DNA of 64,000 bases, taken from contig JACKKN010000005.1 of the NCBI GenBank assembly GCA_024236415.1, forward strand, positions 62,001-126,000. The letters are read 5' to 3'. The notes beneath the pieces are model-generated. The model did not search any database, had not been told where the DNA came from, and worked only from the letters and a program-made list of their open reading frames with translations. Source of the stretch: Hyphomicrobiales bacterium. Its GTDB lineage: Bacteria > Pseudomonadota > Alphaproteobacteria > Rhodospirillales > JACKKN01. This document shows positions 31,837-39,704 of the stretch, one piece after another (position 1 is the stretch's first letter; the number at the start of each line of letters is the position of its first letter). The translations under genes and the position numbers were made by a program.

Positions 31837-32496
31837 TCACGACAGCGGCAGCATCCCCAGCCGCGCCGCCACCAGGATCGCCTGGGTCCGGTTGCTGGCC
31901 CCCAGCAGGCGCAGGATGGCCGAGGCATGGGTCTTGACCGTGCCGTCGGCCAGGTCCAGGCGCGCCGCGATCTCCTTGTTGGACAGGCCCTGGGCCATCA
32001 GGCCCAGCACCTCGCGCTGGCGCGCCGTCAGCCGCGGCAGGGTGTCGTCCAGCTCGGCCGCGGCGACGGCCGCGTCGCCGGAAACGGGGCGTCCGCTGGC
32101 GCGGGCCAGCACCTCGGGCGGCAGGTAGACCCCGCCGGCCAGGACCAGGCGCAGGGCGTTGATCATGACCTCGCCGCTGGACGTCTTGGGGATGTAGCCG
32201 GCGACCCCCAGGCTCAGGGTGGCCGAGATCACGGCCGGGTCGTCGGTCGCCGACACCACCACCACGGCCAGCCCCGGGTGGCGTTCGGCCAGGGCCGGCA
32301 GGGCCTCTTCCCAGGGCATGCCCGGCATGCCCAGGTCGATCAGCGCCAGGCCCACGTCCGACTCCGCGTCCAGGCGCTCGAACACCTGCGGGAAGTCGGC
32401 GGCGTCCAGGACCTGGATGGCGCCGTCGAATTGCATCAATTGCAGGCGGACGCCATCGCGGAACAGGCGATGGTCGTCGCCGATCAGAACCTTCAT
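31837..32496 (-). CDS. NarL/LuxR-family response regulator
   Basis: The 219-aa regulator has a receiver domain (residues 1-120; acidic pocket GDD at 6-8, phospho-acceptor Asp54 in LALIDLGMPG, Lys in GYIPKTSSGE). A LuxR-type helix-turn-helix follows at about 150-215 (LTARQREVLGLMAQGLSNKEIAARLDL with GTVKTHASAILRLLG). It would bind DNA as a dimer when phosphorylated. It is convergent with the hybrid kinase. The target genes are unknown; its own promoter lies upstream of 32496. Confidence 0.93.
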   Translation of the reverse strand: MKVLIGDDHRLFRDGVRLQLMQFDGAIQVLDAADFPQVFERLDAESDVGLALIDLGMPGMPWEEALPALAERHPGLAVVVVSATDDPAVISATLSLGVAGYIPKTSSGEVMINALRLVLAGGVYLPPEVLARASGRPVSGDAAVAAAELDDTLPRLTARQREVLGLMAQGLSNKEIAARLDLADGTVKTHASAILRLLGASNRTQAILVAARLGMLPLS

Positions 32497-33067
32497 GGTC
32501 GCGTGCTTTCGTGAATACTCTGTCCCGGCCGGCATACTAGCGCCTGGGCACCGGGGGCGCCATCTTCCGTTGGTGCCGGGTGCGGCCCGTTCGGGTGACC
32601 GCGCCGGCCGGGTCTGGCCCGAACGGCCTAGGGCATTCGGACCACCCCGCGCCGCCGGGCGCGGAAAGGGACCCGCCTTCGGGCCCGCCGCGGCGGCCGG
32701 CAGGGCCCTTTGGGCGAGGCACACCACGGAATTGCATAGGCCCAATTGCGCTCTACTTCCCGTTCCGGGCGGCCACTAGAATGCCGCCATGTTCGAAATC
32801 GGCATCATCATTTCGGTTCTGCCGATCGCGCGGACGACGGGCGTCGGCCCGTTTCCGGACCGCAACTCGGACTGGTCACGGCCGGCGCGGCGGGCGCCGG
32901 CGCCCGGGGGCGGCGGCGGCCGCGGGTTTCCCTGGCGCCATTTCGCCATGCCGGCGGCGGTGCTGGCCGCGCTGTTCGCGGTTCTCGCCGCCGTGTCCCG
33001 GTGGGGGCCGCTGCCGTAGGGGGCACGGCGGCGCCGGGCCATTCAACACTCAGGGGGGATCGAATCC
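32497..33067. other. 571-bp intergenic gap
   Basis: The gap lies between the regulator gene (minus) and the DUF47 gene (plus), so it holds two divergent promoters. A 9-bp inverted pair (32587-32595 with 32618-32626, CCGTTCGGG) is visible. ACTCAGGGGGGATCGAATCC just before 33068 includes the ribosome site of the DUF47 gene. A doubtful 76-aa frame is listed separately. Nothing else stands out. Confidence 0.5.
32789..33019 (+). CDS. Doubtful small membrane protein (76 aa)
   Basis: The frame encodes a hydrophobic start (FEIGIIISVLPIA), a Gly/Pro/Arg-rich middle and a C-terminal hydrophobic helix (AMPAAVLAALFAVLAAVSRW). There is no ribosome site and the middle is low-complexity, typical of chance frames in GC-rich DNA. 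It is listed only because the N-terminus and final helix could be real. Confidence 0.2.
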   Translation: MFEIGIIISVLPIARTTGVGPFPDRNSDWSRPARRAPAPGGGGGRGFPWRHFAMPAAVLAALFAVLAAVSRWGPLP

Positions 33068-33727
33068 ATGCAGATAAAGAGGCTGAACGTCCTCGGCCGC
33101 ACCTTGCGCCTGGAACGCGAGATGGACGAGTTCCTGGACCGCGTCTCCGAGGCCGGCATCATCTTCAAGAAGGGCGTGGCCAGCTACCTGGCCGGCGGCA
33201 TCAGCCCCGAGTTCGAGCAGCTGATCGAGAAGATCAGCGGCCTGGAGAAGCGCGGCGACGAGATCCGCCGCGAGGTCGAATACGAGCTGTACGAACGCAC
33301 CCTGATCCCCGACCTGCGGGCCGACGTGCTGAGCCTGCTGGAAAGCATCGACGTTCTGCTCAACGACTACGAGGAGAACATGTACCGCTTCCTGGAGGAG
33401 ATCCCCGACATCCCCGACCAGCACGCCGGCGACTTCACCCGCCTGGCCGACGCCACCGTCGCCTGCGTCGAATGCTGCGTCCTGGCCGCGCGCGCCTTCT
33501 TCCGCGACCTGAACGCGGTCGGCAACTACACCCACAAGGTGCTGTTCCACGAATCCGAGGCCGACGACCTGTCGTCGGAGGCGATCCAGCGGATCTTCCG
33601 CTCCGATCTGCCGCTGAGCCAGAAATGCCACCTGCGCTACTTCCTGGATTCCATCGACGCCGTGGCCGACCGGGCCGAGGACATCGCCGACGACCTGACC
33701 ATCTACGTCGTCAAGCGGCAGATCTGA
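33068..33727 (+). CDS. DUF47/TIGR00153-family PhoU-like protein (copy 1)
   Basis: The 219-aa all-helical cytosolic protein matches the DUF47 family related to PhoU: LEKRGDEIRREVEYELYERTLIPDLRADVLSLLESIDVLLNDYEENM is the core and the C-terminus has LDSIDAVADRAEDIADDLTIY. Members are encoded next to low-affinity phosphate (PiT) transporters and modulate them. The transporter gene follows after 16 bp. A GGGGGGA ribosome site precedes ATG 33068. Confidence 0.92.
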   Translation: MQIKRLNVLGRTLRLEREMDEFLDRVSEAGIIFKKGVASYLAGGISPEFEQLIEKISGLEKRGDEIRREVEYELYERTLIPDLRADVLSLLESIDVLLNDYEENMYRFLEEIPDIPDQHAGDFTRLADATVACVECCVLAARAFFRDLNAVGNYTHKVLFHESEADDLSSEAIQRIFRSDLPLSQKCHLRYFLDSIDAVADRAEDIADDLTIYVVKRQI

Positions 33728-33743
33728 CGGGCCCGGCCTTCCC

Positions 33744-35231
33744 ATGGATATCGCGATCCTGATCTTCCTCAGCAGCGGCCTGTTCCTGGGCTGGTCCCTG
33801 GGCGCCAACGACGCCGCCAACGTGTTCGGCACCGCCGTCGGCACGCGCATGGTCAAGTTCGGCACCGCGGCCGCGGTGTGCAGCCTGTTCGTGGTCCTGG
33901 GCGCGGTGATCAGCGGCTCGGGCGCGGCCCACACCCTGGGCAAGCTGGGCGCCGTCAACGCCATCGCCGGGTCGTTCATGGCCGCCTCGGCGGCGGCCAT
34001 GTCGGTGTACTGGATGACCAAGGCCGGCCTGCCCGTGTCCACCAGCCAGGCCATCGTCGGCGCCATCATCGGCTGGAACCTGTTCAGCGGTTCCAGCACC
34101 GACCTGCACTCCCTGGCCACCATCGTCTCGACCTGGGTCCTGTGCCCGGTGCTGTCGGGGCTGATCGCCATGCCCATCTTCCTGCTGACGGGCAAGGTGC
34201 TGAAAGTGGTGAAGCTGCACGCGCTGCGCCTGGACGCCTATACCCGCATCGCCCTGATCGTGGCCGGCGCCCTGGGGTCCTACAGCCTGGGGGCCAACAA
34301 CATCGCCAACGTCATGGGGGTGTTCGTCGACGTCTCGCCGTTCACCGATTTCCGGGTCGCCGACCTGTTCCACTTCACCTCGATCCAGCAGCTGTTCCTG
34401 GTCGGCGCCCTGGCCATCGCCGTCGGCGTCTTCACCTATTCCAAGAAGGTGATGTTGACCGTGGGGTCGGGGGTGCTGCCGCTGTCGCCGGTGGGCGCCT
34501 GGGTGGTGGTGGTGGCGCAGTCGGTGGTGCTGTTCCTGTTCGCGTCCGAGGGCCTGGAATACTTCCTGGCCTCGCACGGCCTGCCGACCATCCCGCTGGT
34601 CCCCGTCTCCTCCTCCCAGGCGGTGATCGGCGGCGTGATCGGCATCGGCCTGGTCAAGGGCGGGCGCAACATCCGCTGGAAGCTGATCGGCCGCATCGGC
34701 ATCGGCTGGCTGGCGACGCCGATCATCTCGGGCCTGCTGTGCTTCGTGCTGCTGTATTTCGTGCAGAACGTCTTCGACCAGCAGGTCTACCGGCCGACCC
34801 CGTACCGCCTGCCGGCGGCGGCGACCGCCCGGCTGCAGGACCTGGGCCTCGACCCGGCCCGCCTGGCGCCCCTGGTCGGCAAGGAATTCGGGCGTGAGAC
34901 GGCGTTCCGCGCCGCCCTCGGCGCCCTGGCCGACCTGGACGGCGACACCAGGGACCGGGTCAGCGACCTGGCCCGCGTCGATCCCCTGCGGGTCGACGCC
35001 GACCGGGCCGTCGAAGGCTCGAACGGGTGGTTCTCGCCCGGCCAGGTCACGGCGCTGCGGCGGCTGGACGGCCGCGCCTTCGACTACCGCTGGCAGCTTG
35101 TCGACGCCCTGGCGACCCTCAGCGAGGACTGGCGCATGCTGCCCGCCGCCAAGGTCAACAAGCTGAAGAACAAGAAGCTGCGCCAGCAGTACGACGCCCT
35201 CTACCGCGCGTTCTCCGTTCCCCCCCAATAG
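33744..35231 (+). CDS. PiT-family inorganic phosphate transporter with C-terminal extension (copy 1)
   Basis: The 495-aa inner-membrane protein has the PiT duplication signatures: GWSLGANDAANVFGTAVGTRM at the N-terminus and YSLGANNIANVMGVFVD in the second half, about ten membrane helices in all, and PVSTSQAIVGAIIGWN / PVSSSQAVIGGVIGIG repeats. It imports phosphate with H+ or Na+. After about residue 345 comes a soluble tail of about 150 residues (AAATARLQDLGLDPARLAPL ... KVNKLKNKKLRQQYDALYRAF) that the second copy lacks. DUF47 copy 1 precedes it. A hairpin follows the stop. Confidence 0.92.
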   Translation: MDIAILIFLSSGLFLGWSLGANDAANVFGTAVGTRMVKFGTAAAVCSLFVVLGAVISGSGAAHTLGKLGAVNAIAGSFMAASAAAMSVYWMTKAGLPVSTSQAIVGAIIGWNLFSGSSTDLHSLATIVSTWVLCPVLSGLIAMPIFLLTGKVLKVVKLHALRLDAYTRIALIVAGALGSYSLGANNIANVMGVFVDVSPFTDFRVADLFHFTSIQQLFLVGALAIAVGVFTYSKKVMLTVGSGVLPLSPVGAWVVVVAQSVVLFLFASEGLEYFLASHGLPTIPLVPVSSSQAVIGGVIGIGLVKGGRNIRWKLIGRIGIGWLATPIISGLLCFVLLYFVQNVFDQQVYRPTPYRLPAAATARLQDLGLDPARLAPLVGKEFGRETAFRAALGALADLDGDTRDRVSDLARVDPLRVDADRAVEGSNGWFSPGQVTALRRLDGRAFDYRWQLVDALATLSEDWRMLPAAKVNKLKNKKLRQQYDALYRAFSVPPQ

Positions 35232-35248
35232 GACGCACGCGGTCCCCC

Positions 35249-35279
35249 GGGCCCGACCGGCCAGCCGCCGGCCGGGCCC
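35249..35279 (+). terminator. Candidate terminator hairpin after PiT copy 1
   Basis: The 13-bp arms 35249-35261 and 35267-35279 (GGGCCCGACCGGC against GCCGGCCGGGCCC) pair with one mismatch around a 5-base loop. The following sequence has only a short T stretch, so it is a weak intrinsic terminator or an mRNA-stabilising hairpin. Confidence 0.5.
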
Positions 35280-35408
35280 GGCGCATTTCTCCCCCATTCC
35301 CGCCCGTCCTGGCGCCCGTCCTAGGCCATTTGGCCTATGCCTTTTGGCATAGGCGGAAGGGGAAATCGTCTGTACTTGCGACTTTAGTGCAATTGATTCG
35401 ATTCCGCC

Positions 35409-35428
35409 GACTATTTAAAGGAATAGTC
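35409..35428. promoter_or_regulatory. Palindromic candidate operator before PiT copy 2
   Basis: GACTATT (35409-35415) and AATAGTC (35422-35428) are perfect inverted copies around TAAAGG, within AT-rich DNA about 135 bp before the transporter start. It does not look like a PhoB box of direct repeats, so the regulator is unknown. Confidence 0.35.
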
Positions 35429-35563
35429 ATCATAATTCTTGATTTCATTCTTCAGGTCCAAGTGACCGATTTCCGGCATTAATGGATTAAACGAAATAAA
35501 CATCGACGACCGGTCCCGGCGGTACCGTCCGGACCTTGGTCGCAAACAGGGGGGCGGTACTGA

Positions 35564-36610
35564 ATGGGTGTGACTTATTGGCTGGCCGTGGCCACCATCG
35601 CCGTGGTGCTGATCTTCGACTACACCAACGGTTTCCACGACGCCGCCAACATCGTGGCGCAGCCGATCGCGTCGCGGGCCATGACGCCGATCCAGGCGGT
35701 GCTGGTCGTCGGCACCTTCGAGTTCCTGGGCCCGCTGCTGGGCGGCACCGCGGTGGCCAACACCATCGGCAAGTTCATCGTCATGGACGACATCCAGGCC
35801 ACCCTGTCGATGACCATCATCCTGTGCGGCTGCCTGGGCGCCATCACCTGGAACCTGGCGACGTGGTGGTACGGAATCCCGTCCAGCTCGTCGCACGCCC
35901 TGGTCGGCGGGCTGGTCGGCCCGGTGGTGGTGTCGGTGGGGCCCGAGTACGTGGTCTGGGGCTTCGACCAGATGCTGACCACCGGCAAGATGACCGGCGT
36001 CGCCAAGGTGATCGTGGCCCTGATCCTGTCGCCCATCGTCGGCTTCTGGGCCGGGTACATCGTGCACCGCCTGATGGGCTTCGCCCTGCGCGGCGCCAAG
36101 CCGGTGGTCAACAAGTACCTGCGCCTGGGGCAGTACGTGTCGTCGGCCGGGCTGGCCTTCAGCCACGGCACCAACGACGCCCAGAAGAGCATGGGCATCA
36201 TCACCATGGTCCTGGTCATGGGCGGGATGATCCCCGAGTTCAAGGTGCCGCTGTGGGTGATCCTGTCCTGCGCCGCGGCCATCACCCTGGGCATCCTGTC
36301 GGGCGGCTGGCGCATCGTGCGCACCATCGGCTTCGGCATCTACAAGATCCGGCCGCTGCACGCCATCAACGGGCAGGTGACCTCGGCCAGCGTGATCCTG
36401 ACCGCGTCGCTGCTGGGCGGGCCGGTGTCGACCACCCACGTCACCAGCTCGGGCCTGATGGGCATCGGCGCGTCCGAGCGGGCGCGGGCCGTGCACTGGT
36501 CCAAGGCGCGCGAGATCCTGACCACCTGGGTGCTGACGATCCCCGGCGCCGCGGTGGCCGGGATCGTGTTCTATCTGGTTTTCAAGCTGGGCGACCTGGT
36601 CTTCGGATAG
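35564..36610 (+). CDS. PiT-family inorganic phosphate transporter (copy 2)
   Basis: The 348-aa membrane protein has FDYTNGFHDAANIVAQPIASRAM (residues 18-40) and FSHGTNDAQKSMGIITMVL, the two conserved Pit signatures, with SSSSHALVGGLVG and PVSTTHVTSSGLMGIG repeats. It has about nine helices and no soluble tail. Its type (FDYTNGFHDAAN) is the classical Pit subfamily and differs clearly from copy 1, so the two are not a recent duplication. A GGGGGG precedes ATG 35564. DUF47 copy 2 follows after 51 bp. Confidence 0.95.
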   Translation: MGVTYWLAVATIAVVLIFDYTNGFHDAANIVAQPIASRAMTPIQAVLVVGTFEFLGPLLGGTAVANTIGKFIVMDDIQATLSMTIILCGCLGAITWNLATWWYGIPSSSSHALVGGLVGPVVVSVGPEYVVWGFDQMLTTGKMTGVAKVIVALILSPIVGFWAGYIVHRLMGFALRGAKPVVNKYLRLGQYVSSAGLAFSHGTNDAQKSMGIITMVLVMGGMIPEFKVPLWVILSCAAAITLGILSGGWRIVRTIGFGIYKIRPLHAINGQVTSASVILTASLLGGPVSTTHVTSSGLMGIGASERARAVHWSKAREILTTWVLTIPGAAVAGIVFYLVFKLGDLVFG

Positions 36611-36661
36611 GCCGGCGCCCGGCCACGCAACAACGCAACTTCTGCCGCAGGGAGGAATGCC

Positions 36662-37357
36662 ATGGCGGGTAACTCGCTTCTCAGCATCGTCGTCGACCGG
36701 GTCCTGCCCAAGGCGCCCGACTTCTTCACCCTGGTGGACGAGCAGTGCGACCTGGCGGTCGAGACCCTGGCCGAGCTGGTCGACTTCATGGAAACCAAGG
36801 GCGACAAGAAAACGGCCAAGCAGGTGCGCAAGCTGGACCAGTCCGGCGACGAGCTGAAGCGGCGCAACCTGGAGATCCTGAACAAGGCCTTCTCCACCCC
36901 CATGGACCGCGAGGACATCCACCGCGCCATCGTCGACGTCGACCACGTGATCGACTACGCCCGGACCACGGTCAAGGAAATGAAGATGCTGCACGTGGAG
37001 GCCGACCGCTACACCCTGGAGATGGCGGTGTACCTGAAGGACGGCATGGAGGCGGTGCGCCGCGGGTTCCGCAACCTGAAGGTCGACGCCGCCCTGTCGG
37101 ACGAGGGATCGGAGCTGGCGCGCCAGGCCGAGCGCAACGTCGAGAAGGCGTACCGCAAGGCCCTGAGCGAGCTGTTCGACCCGGCCAACGTGGACACCAA
37201 GAACCTGCCCCAGGGCGCCGAGGGCGACCTGGCGGTGATCGCCTACCTGACCGACATCATGAAGCGGCGCGAGATCTACCGCCACCTGTCCAACGCCGCC
37301 GACCGCCTGGCCCGGGCCGGGACCACGCTGCACGACATCGTCGTCAAGATCGTCTGA
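36662..37357 (+). CDS. DUF47-family PhoU-like protein (copy 2)
   Basis: The 231-aa helical protein (LPKAPDFFTLVDEQCDLAVETLAELVDFME; LDQSGDELKRRNLEILNKAF; DVDHVIDYARTTVKEMKML) belongs to DUF47 but is diverged from copy 1. GGGAGG lies before ATG 36662. It follows its transporter, whereas copy 1 precedes its transporter. It is presumed to regulate PiT copy 2. Confidence 0.9.
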   Translation: MAGNSLLSIVVDRVLPKAPDFFTLVDEQCDLAVETLAELVDFMETKGDKKTAKQVRKLDQSGDELKRRNLEILNKAFSTPMDREDIHRAIVDVDHVIDYARTTVKEMKMLHVEADRYTLEMAVYLKDGMEAVRRGFRNLKVDAALSDEGSELARQAERNVEKAYRKALSELFDPANVDTKNLPQGAEGDLAVIAYLTDIMKRREIYRHLSNAADRLARAGTTLHDIVVKIV

Positions 37358-37387
37358 CCCGTTCCCCCCTCGGGTTCGGACGAGGCC

Positions 37388-37412
37388 GCGCGGGGCCGCA
37401 AGGGCCCCGCGC
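37388..37412 (+). terminator. GC-rich hairpin after DUF47 copy 2
   Basis: The perfect 10-bp arms GCGCGGGGCC (37388-37397) and GGCCCCGCGC (37403-37412) pair around a five-base loop, 30 bp after the stop. No T tract follows, so termination is only a possibility. Confidence 0.4.
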
Positions 37413-37558
37413 GCCCCGTCGAGGGCGCCGGCCGCCCGCAGGGTGGAAAATCCGCCGCCGCGACACCGTTTTTGCACGGTTTCCGCTGCTTTCGCCGCCG
37501 GGAGTCCCTATATTCCCAGGTAACGTATACGCAAGCGGACACCGGAGGCGGCAATCAG

Positions 37559-39676
37559 GTGACCGATCCCAAGAAGACGTTCCTGGTCTGCGACTGCGAG
37601 AGGACCATGCCCCTGGACTTCAAGGGGCTGGCCGCCGCCTGCGGCGGGCATGCCGTGGCCGCGGCCACGCACCTGTGCCGCAGCCAGATCGAGGAGTTCG
37701 AGCGCCTGGCCGGCAAGGCCGGCACCGCGGGCGGCGCCCTGGTGGTGGCCTGCACCCAGGAGGCGCCCCTGTTCCTGGAGACCCTGGAGGAGATGGAGGA
37801 GGCCGGCGGCGCGGCGCCCGAGGTCGCCCCCGAGGTCGCCTTCGTCAACATCCGTGAGCGCGCCGGCTGGTCGGCCGAGGCCGCCCGCGCCACGCCCAAG
37901 ATCGCCGCCCTGCTGGCCGAGGCGGCGCTGGACGTGCCCGACGCCCGCTCGGTCACTTTGTCGTCCGAGGGCGTGCTGCTGGTCCTGGGCCGCGACGGGC
38001 GGGCCCTGGACGCGGCGCGCCAGGTGGCCGAGCGCCTGGACACCACGGTGATCCTGGACCTGCCCGACGGCCGGGACCTGGACGTCCTGCCGCCGCGCCT
38101 GACCGAGGCGCCGGTGTTCCGCGGCCGGCCGCGCGCCGCCACCGGGCACCTGGGCGCGTTCCAGGTCACGGTGGCCGATTTCGCCCCGGCCGACGCCTCG
38201 GCGCGGGGCCGGCTGACCTTCGGCGCCGCCACCGGCAGCGGCCGGTCCCAATGCGACCTGATCCTGGACCTGCGCGGCGGCACGCCCCTGTTCGCGGCAC
38301 CGGAAAAGCGCGACGGCTACTTCAACCCCGACCCCGGCGACCCGGTGGCGGTGCAGAAGGCCCTGTTCGCCCTGACCGACCTGGTGGGCGAGTTCGACAA
38401 GCCCCGCTATGTGGATTTCCAAGAGAAACTGTGCGCCCATTCCCGCAGCGGGCTGACCGGCTGCACCCGCTGCATCGACCTGTGCCCGACCGGGGCCATC
38501 ACGCCGGCCCGCCCGGGCGCGGCCGAGCACGTGGCCATCGACCCCTACGTCTGCGCCGGCTGCGGCTCCTGCGCCGGGGCCTGCCCCACCGGCGCCGCGG
38601 CCTACGCCCTGCCGCCGGCGGGGTTCGTGCTGACCCGCCTGCGCACGGTGCTGGGCGCCTACCACGGCGCCGGCGGCGAGGGCGCGGTGCTGCTGGTCCA
38701 CGACACCGCCCACGGCGACGCGCTGATCGACGCCATGGCGCGCACCGGGCGCGGCCTGCCGGCGCGGGTGATCCCCTTCGCCGTCAACGAGGTCACGCAA
38801 CTGGGCCTGGACGCCCTGCTGGCCGCCGTGGCCCACGGCGCCGAGCGGGTGGTGATCCTGGCCAGCCCGCGCAAGGCCGACGAGACCGCCGGCCTGGCCG
38901 CCCAGGCGGACCTGGCCGAGGCCATCCTGACCGGCCTGGGCTATGCCGGCGGGCGGTTCGAGATCAGGGCCGAGGACGACCCCGAGGCCCTGGAGGCACA
39001 CCTGTACGGCCTGGCGCCCCGGGGCGAGGCGGACCGCGCCACGTTCCTGGCCCGCGGCGGCAAGCGCGACGCCGTCAACCTGATCCTGCGCCACCTGCAC
39101 CAGCACGCGCCGACGCCGGTGGACCTGCTGCCCCTTCCCGCCGGCGCGCCGTTCGGCAGCCTGACCGTGAACGTGGACGGCTGCACCCTGTGCCTCTCGT
39201 GCGTCGGCGCCTGCCCCACCTCGGCCCTGCGCGACAACCCGGACAAGCCGCAGCTCCGCTTCATCGAGGCCGCCTGCGTGCAGTGCGGCCTGTGCCGGGT
39301 GACCTGCCCCGAGAAGGTGATCGCGCTCGACCCGCGCCTGAACTTCACCGACGCCGCCCGCAACCCGCGCACCATCAAGGAGGAGGAGCCGTTCGAGTGC
39401 ATCCGCTGCGGCAAGCCCTTCGGCGCCCGCTCGACCATCGAGAAGATCCAGTCCAAGCTGCAGTCCAACCCCATGTTCGCCAACCCGGGCGCGCTCGACC
39501 GCCTGAAGATGTGCGACGACTGCCGGGTCATCGACATGATGGAGGAGCCCAACCAGCCCTTCGCCCACAAGGACCGGCCCCTGCCCCGCACCACCGACGA
39601 CTACCTGCGCGAGCGCGAGGAGCTGCGCCGCCAGGCCCGCGCCGCCGAGGAGGCGCGGGAGAAGAAGCCGCACTGA
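37559..39676 (+). CDS. Multi-cluster 4Fe-4S protein linked to formate dehydrogenase
   Basis: The 705-aa protein has an N-terminal domain with Cys motifs (FLVCDCERTM, HLCRSQIEEF, VACTQEAP). Two pairs of ferredoxin-type clusters follow: CTRCIDLCPTG with CAGCGSCAGACPTG near residues 300-345, and CTLCLSCVGACPTS with CVQCGLCRVTCPE near 543-590. A C-terminal Cys region has FECIRCGKPFGARST and MCDDCRVIDMM. Four [4Fe-4S] clusters or more are expected. The start is GTG 37559 with GGAGG 10 bp ahead. Such proteins are found with DUF3305/DUF3306 and formate dehydrogenase genes in alphaproteobacteria and probably carry electrons from or to the enzyme; the exact partner is not shown. Confidence 0.88.
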   Translation: MTDPKKTFLVCDCERTMPLDFKGLAAACGGHAVAAATHLCRSQIEEFERLAGKAGTAGGALVVACTQEAPLFLETLEEMEEAGGAAPEVAPEVAFVNIRERAGWSAEAARATPKIAALLAEAALDVPDARSVTLSSEGVLLVLGRDGRALDAARQVAERLDTTVILDLPDGRDLDVLPPRLTEAPVFRGRPRAATGHLGAFQVTVADFAPADASARGRLTFGAATGSGRSQCDLILDLRGGTPLFAAPEKRDGYFNPDPGDPVAVQKALFALTDLVGEFDKPRYVDFQEKLCAHSRSGLTGCTRCIDLCPTGAITPARPGAAEHVAIDPYVCAGCGSCAGACPTGAAAYALPPAGFVLTRLRTVLGAYHGAGGEGAVLLVHDTAHGDALIDAMARTGRGLPARVIPFAVNEVTQLGLDALLAAVAHGAERVVILASPRKADETAGLAAQADLAEAILTGLGYAGGRFEIRAEDDPEALEAHLYGLAPRGEADRATFLARGGKRDAVNLILRHLHQHAPTPVDLLPLPAGAPFGSLTVNVDGCTLCLSCVGACPTSALRDNPDKPQLRFIEAACVQCGLCRVTCPEKVIALDPRLNFTDAARNPRTIKEEEPFECIRCGKPFGARSTIEKIQSKLQSNPMFANPGALDRLKMCDDCRVIDMMEEPNQPFAHKDRPLPRTTDDYLREREELRRQARAAEEAREKKPH

Positions 39677-39704
39677 CGGGGCGCCGGTGACCGCCGCGCC
39701 GCGA

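Larger units (their letters stand above)
35232..35563. other. 332-bp intergenic gap between phosphate-transport modules
   Basis: It holds a long GC hairpin (35249-35279), a second perfect 8-bp hairpin with TTTT loop (35334-35353, CCTATGCC/GGCATAGG), then an AT-rich stretch (about 35370-35500) with a 7-bp palindromic site. The latter part probably carries the promoter of the second module. No gene is seen. Confidence 0.6.
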
